A DNA stretch of 64,000 nucleotides from CAWGJC01 sp965276665 (GTDB taxonomy: Bacteria; Pseudomonadota; Alphaproteobacteria; Acetobacterales; Acetobacteraceae): contig OZ255620.1 in NCBI GenBank assembly GCA_965276665.1, positions 4,030,001 through 4,094,000 on the forward strand, in the 5' to 3' direction. Each line of letters opens with the position of its first letter. Within the stretch, counting starts at the first letter, position 1. A program made the position numbers and the translations under genes. The notes below the pieces were generated by a model, which had not been told where the DNA came from, ran no database searches, and saw nothing but the letters and a program-made list of their open reading frames with translations. Of the stretch, positions 60,275-64,000 are shown piece by piece.

Positions 60275-62527
60275 ATGATCGACATGAACACCCCGATGGG
60301 CCAGACCCCGCTCGATCGTCCGGGCGGCATTCTCGGCCAGCCTCTCGACCGGATCGACGGACGCTTCAAGGTGACCGGAACGGCGCCCTACGCCTACGAA
60401 TACCGGCCGCAGACGAGGCCGGCCTACGGCTATCTCGTGCTGTCCTCGATCGCGCAGGGAAAGATCACCGTGCTCGACACCGCGGCGGCGGAGACATCCC
60501 CGGGCGTGCTGACGGTGCTCACCTACAAGACGATGCCGCAGCAGGGCGGCAAATCGGGCGGCACCGCGCCGCAGCTCGTTGACGAGACCATTCTCTTCCA
60601 CGGCCAGCCGATCGCGCTGGTCGTGGCGGAGAGTTTCGAGCAGGCGCGCGCCGCGGCCTACCTGGTGCGCGCGACCTACGATGTGCAGCACGGAGCAGTG
60701 GATCTCGCCGCTTCGCGCATGGATGCGGTGAAGCCCAAGGCCGCCAACGGCACGCCGCCCGACACCAGCAAGGGCGACGTCGACGCCGCCTTTGCCGCCG
60801 CGCCGGTCAAGCTCGACGTGACCTACAGCACCCCGCCGCAGACGCATGCGATGATGGAGCCTCATGCGACGCTGGCGGTCTGGGAGGGCGATCACCTCAC
60901 GCTGTTCACCGCCAACCAGAACGTGACGCGCGCGGCGGCGACCGTCGCCACCACGTTGCAAATGCCGCGCGAAAAGGTGCGGATCGTCAGCCGCTATGTC
61001 GGGGGCGGGTTCGGCGCCAAGCTGCAGGCGCAGCCGGATGCGATCCTCGCCGCGATCGCGGCGCGCAAACTGCAACGTCCGGTGAAGCTCGCGCTCACGC
61101 GGCCGCAGGTCTTTCCAGTCACCACGCATCGAAGTGCCACGATCCAGCGGCTGCGGCTCGCCGCCGATCACGACGGGATGCTGCAGGTGGTGGCGCATCA
61201 ATCCTGGTCGGGCAACACGCCGGGCCAGGATGGGTTCGAGACCGCGGCGCAGGCTACGCGCAACATCTACGCGACCCCGAACCTGATGACGGCGCATCGT
61301 CTCGCCAGCCTCGACCTTCCGGTCAGCTCCGCGATGCGCGCGCCCGGGGAGGCGGTCGGCCTGCTTGCGCTGGAATGCGCGATGGATGAGCTGGCGGCGC
61401 AGCTCGGGATGGACCCGGTCGAACTGCGTATCCGGAACGAGCCGAAGGTCGATCCGCAGGGCGGCACGCCGTTCTCCACCCGCACGCTGGTGCCTTGCAT
61501 GCAGAAGGGCGCCGAGCTGTTCGGCTGGAACAAGCGCAACCCGCAGCCGGGACAAACTCGCGATGGCGAGTGGCTGGTCGGGTACGGCATGTCGGCGGCG
61601 ATCCGCGGCAACCCGATGCAGAATGCCAAGGCGATCGTCGTACTCGGCCCGGATGGCGTTCTCGAAGTCCGCTCGTCGATGACGGATATCGGCACCGGCA
61701 GCTACACGATCCTGGCGCAGATAGCCGCCGACATGCTGGGCCTGCCGATGACGCGCGTGCGGATGGTGCTCGGAGACAGCGACCTGCCGCCGACGCCCGG
61801 CTCCGGCGGTTCGTTCGGCGCCAATTCGGCCGGCTCCGCCGTGTATGATGCCTGCGCGAATTTGCGCGATCAGCTGATCCGCAAGGCTGGCGTGAGCGGC
61901 GACGCGGTGTTCGCGAATGGCGCGATCACCGACGGTGCGCATGTCGTGCGTCTCGATCAGCTCGTCGCCGGCGGCGCCATCACCGCCAACGGCGCCGCCG
62001 ATCCCGGGAATTCGCGCAAGGCGTTCACCCAGCAATCCTATGGCGCGCATTTCGCGGAAGTCGGCGTGAACGAGGTGACCGGCGAGATTCGTCTCCGCCG
62101 GATGCTCGGCGTGTTCACCGCCGGCCGTATCCTCAACGCCAAGACCGCGCGCTCGCAGGCGATCGGCGGCATGGTGTTCGGAATCGGCGCCGCGCTGATG
62201 GAGGCGATCGACGTCGACACGCGCGACGGCTGGTTCGTCAACAACAACCTCGCGGAATATCATGTCGCCGCGCATGCGGATGTCCCGGCGATCGACGCGG
62301 TGTTCCTCGAGGAGCTCGATCCGCATTCCAGCGCGATGAAAAGCAAGGGGCTCGGCGAGCTCGGGATCTGCGGCGCCGGCGCTTCGGTCGCGAATGCGGT
62401 CTACAATGCGACGGGCATCCGCATCCGCGACTATCCGCTCACCCTCGACAAGGTGCTCGACGCCTGGACCAAGGCGGTCCCCCCGCAGCAGCGCAGCTCG
62501 CTCAGTCCCGCCATCCATGCAGGGTGA
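60275..62527 (+). CDS. paoC: PaoC-type molybdopterin-binding (large) subunit
   Basis: The 750-residue protein has the hammerhead and molybdenum-cofactor domains, with GGGFGAKL, MRAPGEAVG, DIGTGSYT, GSGGSFGANSAG and the catalytic Glu695 in SKGLGELG. It hydroxylates aldehydes to carboxylic acids; such enzymes detoxify or use aldehydes in the periplasm. GAGGAG lies seven bases before ATG 60275. The set is a paralogue of the cytoplasmic-type trio at 4.5-8.3 kb. The molybdenum-cofactor maturation (PaoD/XdhC-like) chaperone is not encoded in the window. Confidence 0.92.
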   Translation: MIDMNTPMGQTPLDRPGGILGQPLDRIDGRFKVTGTAPYAYEYRPQTRPAYGYLVLSSIAQGKITVLDTAAAETSPGVLTVLTYKTMPQQGGKSGGTAPQLVDETILFHGQPIALVVAESFEQARAAAYLVRATYDVQHGAVDLAASRMDAVKPKAANGTPPDTSKGDVDAAFAAAPVKLDVTYSTPPQTHAMMEPHATLAVWEGDHLTLFTANQNVTRAAATVATTLQMPREKVRIVSRYVGGGFGAKLQAQPDAILAAIAARKLQRPVKLALTRPQVFPVTTHRSATIQRLRLAADHDGMLQVVAHQSWSGNTPGQDGFETAAQATRNIYATPNLMTAHRLASLDLPVSSAMRAPGEAVGLLALECAMDELAAQLGMDPVELRIRNEPKVDPQGGTPFSTRTLVPCMQKGAELFGWNKRNPQPGQTRDGEWLVGYGMSAAIRGNPMQNAKAIVVLGPDGVLEVRSSMTDIGTGSYTILAQIAADMLGLPMTRVRMVLGDSDLPPTPGSGGSFGANSAGSAVYDACANLRDQLIRKAGVSGDAVFANGAITDGAHVVRLDQLVAGGAITANGAADPGNSRKAFTQQSYGAHFAEVGVNEVTGEIRLRRMLGVFTAGRILNAKTARSQAIGGMVFGIGAALMEAIDVDTRDGWFVNNNLAEYHVAAHADVPAIDAVFLEELDPHSSAMKSKGLGELGICGAGASVANAVYNATGIRIRDYPLTLDKVLDAWTKAVPPQQRSSLSPAIHAG

Positions 62528-62545
62528 GATCACTCCAAGGAGTCA

Positions 62546-62944
62546 TTGGGCCGCGACCTGCGCCTCGCGCCCGCGAGATCGCCGACGACACTGGCGACCG
62601 GGCCAAAACCCATTGCCTGCGCCGCGTCGTATCGTATCGTAGCGCGGCCGGGCGAGACCGGGCAGCTCCGGCGTGCCGCTCCGTGCGAATGCGGCCCAGG
62701 CTGTCATCATCGTGCGCGAAGCGTTCGGCCACCGCGGCGGACGGGGCGATTGCATCGCCGGATCGGCGCCGAAGAACGCCTGCATCTCCTCGGGCGTGGC
62801 GCCCAGCACGATGTCGATGCCGCGCTCCGCCGCGAAAGGCGGATCGACGGCGGCGAAGCGGGCATTCTCCCGCGCGATCACCACCTGCAGCTCGAGCGAG
62901 CCCGCGCCGCGATCCGCCCGCCGCCGGACGCTGATCGGGCGCAT
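62546..62944 (-). pseudogene. Type-B carboxylesterase remnant
   Basis: Reading leftward, pieces of the carboxylesterase C-terminal half remain: AVDPPFAAERG, GIDIVLGATPEEMQAFF, then TAWAAFARSGTPELPGL, RYD, and after a frame change AMGFGPVASVVGDL. The normal protein is over 450 residues, and its N-terminal half with the catalytic Ser is absent. The order is right but stretches are missing between the pieces, and one frameshift lies around 62620. It is therefore decayed, next to an intact aldehyde oxidoreductase operon. Confidence 0.7.
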
Positions 62945-62955
62945 CGCAAGACGAT

Positions 62956-63510
62956 CTACACTCCGCCGGGCGCCCAATCGGTGATGTCGACGCTGACGTC
63001 GAGCGGGTGCTCGCCGGGAGTGGTGTCGCGCTCGCTGCCGATCGCCTCGCGGCAATTCACGTAGCTCAGATCCTCGTGGCACATCAGCAATCCGCGCATC
63101 ATGATGCTGCCGCGGCTGCGCGTGTCGCCGATATCGTGATCGCAGGTGCCGTCGAAGGTTTCGGTGTCGCTGGCGATGCCGCCCGGACGGACGCTGTCGA
63201 AACGGAAGGAGCGGACGCTCGGCACGGATTCATCGCCGATCCGCCCCTCGACCCGCCCGACCATCGCGACGGTAGAGCGCGACAGATTGTGCAGATGGAA
63301 CACCACCGAGCAGGTGTCGGACAGCGCGTTCGCCGCGGCGAGGCCGACGCCCGCGCTCAGCAGCAACGTCTTGCCGCGTGCACCGTCCGACAGGTCGCCT
63401 GACGTCACCGCCGGCGCCGCGGCCAATGACGCGGGCGCGATTCCGGGCGGGGTGCAGGCAGCACCAAGCGCGGCGAGCAGGGCCCCGCCGGTGAGGATCG
63501 TCAGGCGCAT
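62956..63510 (-). CDS. Secreted hypothetical protein (possible lipoprotein)
   Basis: The 184-residue protein begins MRLTILTGGALLAALGAAC, a short signal whose Cys19 resembles a lipobox but with Gly at -3, which makes lipidation uncertain. The mature part has six or more cysteines (TCS, GTCDHDIG, MCHEDLSYVNCREAI) that could form disulphides. I recognise no family. ATG 63510 is preferred to a longer open frame from 63600 that reads in an Arg-rich leader. It is divergent from serC. Confidence 0.65.
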   Translation of the reverse strand: MRLTILTGGALLAALGAACTPPGIAPASLAAAPAVTSGDLSDGARGKTLLLSAGVGLAAANALSDTCSVVFHLHNLSRSTVAMVGRVEGRIGDESVPSVRSFRFDSVRPGGIASDTETFDGTCDHDIGDTRSRGSIMMRGLLMCHEDLSYVNCREAIGSERDTTPGEHPLDVSVDITDWAPGGV

Positions 63511-63656
63511 CGCGGGTCTCCGTCTCGTCGCGGAACCATAGCCGGTTTTCGCGGCCGGTGAAGCGACGCCTGGACCGTGCCGCCGGTTTCGGCTATGCAT
63601 CCGTCCGGGTCACGCCCCCCCACCGGGGCGCTTCTCTTCTGCAAGGGAGAGCCGAA
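63511..63656 (+). promoter_or_regulatory. serC leader with two hairpins, the second covering the ribosome site
   Basis: Before serC, CGCCCC (63613-63618) and GGGGCG (63625-63630) form a perfect stem with loop CCCACC. It is followed at once by a second stem pairing 63632-63638 with 63643-63649, which includes the AAGGGAG ribosome site of serC. A two-hairpin leader whose second stem hides the ribosome site is the form described for the serC RNA motif of Alphaproteobacteria (from memory). The regulating ligand of that motif is unknown to me. Confidence 0.5.
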
Positions 63657-64000
63657 ATGGCTAGTGCCGCGAAGCCCGGACTCCGTCCGGCTAACCCCGA
63701 TTTCTCCTCAGGCCCCTGCGCCAAGCGTCCCGGCTGGTCGCTCGACGCGCTTTCCGGCGCGCTGCTCGGGCGCAGTCACCGTGCGACAGAGCCGAAAGCG
63801 CGTCTGCTCGAGGTGATCGAGCGCTCCCGCATGCTGCTCGGCATGCCGGGCGACTGGAAGCTCGGCATCGTCCCGGCTTCCGACACCGGCGCCGTCGAAA
63901 TGGCGCTGTGGTCGCTGCTCGGGCCGCGTGGCGTCGACGTGCTCGCCTTTGAGAGTTTTTCCGAGGCCTGGGCGACCGACATCGTGAAGCAGCTCTGCCT
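63657..64000 (+). CDS. serC: Phosphoserine aminotransferase, N-terminal part (partial)
   Basis: The first 114 codons are present; the gene runs off the window. The protein begins KPGLRPANPDFSSGPCAKRPGWSLDAL and continues SHRATEPKARLLEVIERSRMLLGMP and IVPASDTGAVEMALWSLLGPRGVDVLAFESFSEAW, the alphaproteobacterial SerC N-terminus. SerC converts 3-phosphohydroxypyruvate and glutamate to phosphoserine in serine biosynthesis with pyridoxal phosphate. It is preceded by AAGGGAG and marks the housekeeping right boundary. Confidence 0.92.
   Translation, partial: MASAAKPGLRPANPDFSSGPCAKRPGWSLDALSGALLGRSHRATEPKARLLEVIERSRMLLGMPGDWKLGIVPASDTGAVEMALWSLLGPRGVDVLAFESFSEAWATDIVKQLC

Noticed and set aside
60203..62533. 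Very long open frame antisense to paoC (and similar ones antisense to most large genes, such as 14619-17141 and 4607-6838)
   Set aside because: In such GC-rich DNA, antisense frames lack stops by codon bias. The translations are Arg/Ala/Gly-rich, show no family motifs and lie opposite clear genes.
62543..63082. Intact leftward gene covering the carboxylesterase remnant
   Set aside because: The open frame overlaps the secreted hypothetical gene, its N-terminal part is shadow sequence, and the carboxylesterase signature changes frame inside it.

Overview
This is a GC-rich chromosomal stretch whose codon third positions are overwhelmingly G/C. It looks like an alphaproteobacterium, most likely of the Acetobacteraceae type (an inference from overall gene style and content, not tested by search). 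The window opens inside the 3' end of ribF and closes inside the 5' part of serC, so the 63 kb between two housekeeping genes is mostly catabolic and transport genes. I see no rRNA, tRNA, CRISPR array, transposase or integrase.

Layout. 0.2-4.5 kb: an MFS anion symporter divergent from an enolase-superfamily dehydratase followed by the two subunits of an aconitase-X enzyme. 4.5-9.1 kb: a three-subunit molybdenum hydroxylase (no export signal) divergent from a TetR regulator. 9.2-12.8 kb: a PAS-GGDEF-EAL protein translationally coupled to a BLUF blue-light sensor, then a small ORF with a methyltransferase, and a GNAT acetyltransferase. 12.8-20.1 kb: a GntR/FCD regulator divergent from a sugar-acid operon (DapA-family lyase, enolase-superfamily enzyme, CUT1-type ABC importer without ATPase, second enolase-superfamily enzyme). 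20.1-22.9 kb: a zinc-independent MDR oxidoreductase, a frameshifted helix-turn-helix regulator and an IclR regulator.

23.1-37.2 kb: a peptide-type ABC importer divided between two converging operons. The rightward operon carries a creatininase-like protein, GMC oxidoreductase, ketopantoate-reductase-like protein, Gfo/Idh/MocA dehydrogenase, DUF885 protein and both ATPases. The leftward operon carries one permease, the binding protein, an SDR, an amidohydrolase and the other permease. 37.2-43.1 kb: alpha/beta hydrolase, LacI regulator, glutamine-amidotransferase-like protein and a second CUT1-type importer without ATPase, with a good LacI-type operator upstream. 43.3-49.6 kb: a DAO-family oxidoreductase, an MFS transporter, two class III CoA-transferases and an enoyl-CoA hydratase. 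49.8-51.4 kb: a GAF histidine kinase and single-domain response regulator. 51.4-58.4 kb: a polar-amino-acid ABC importer with SDR, a GntR/UTRA regulator, an E1alpha-E1beta-lipoyl triple fusion and a degenerate SDR. 58.6-62.5 kb: a Tat-exported PaoABC-type aldehyde oxidoreductase. 62.5-64 kb: a decayed carboxylesterase, a secreted hypothetical protein and serC behind a structured leader.

Most genes overlap by ATGA/GTGA/TTGA or TGATG junctions, so the window reads as a few long translationally coupled operons, each next to its own regulator. The likely theme is uptake and oxidation of sugar acids, aldehydes, amino-acid and peptide-like compounds. The most unusual points are the trans BLUF/c-di-GMP pair, the E1-lipoyl fusion with a pseudoenzyme-like SDR neighbour, several enzymes missing textbook catalytic residues (three SDRs, a creatininase homologue, a DUF885 protein), a MITE-like palindrome inside the peptide-transporter operon, and several clean candidate operators.
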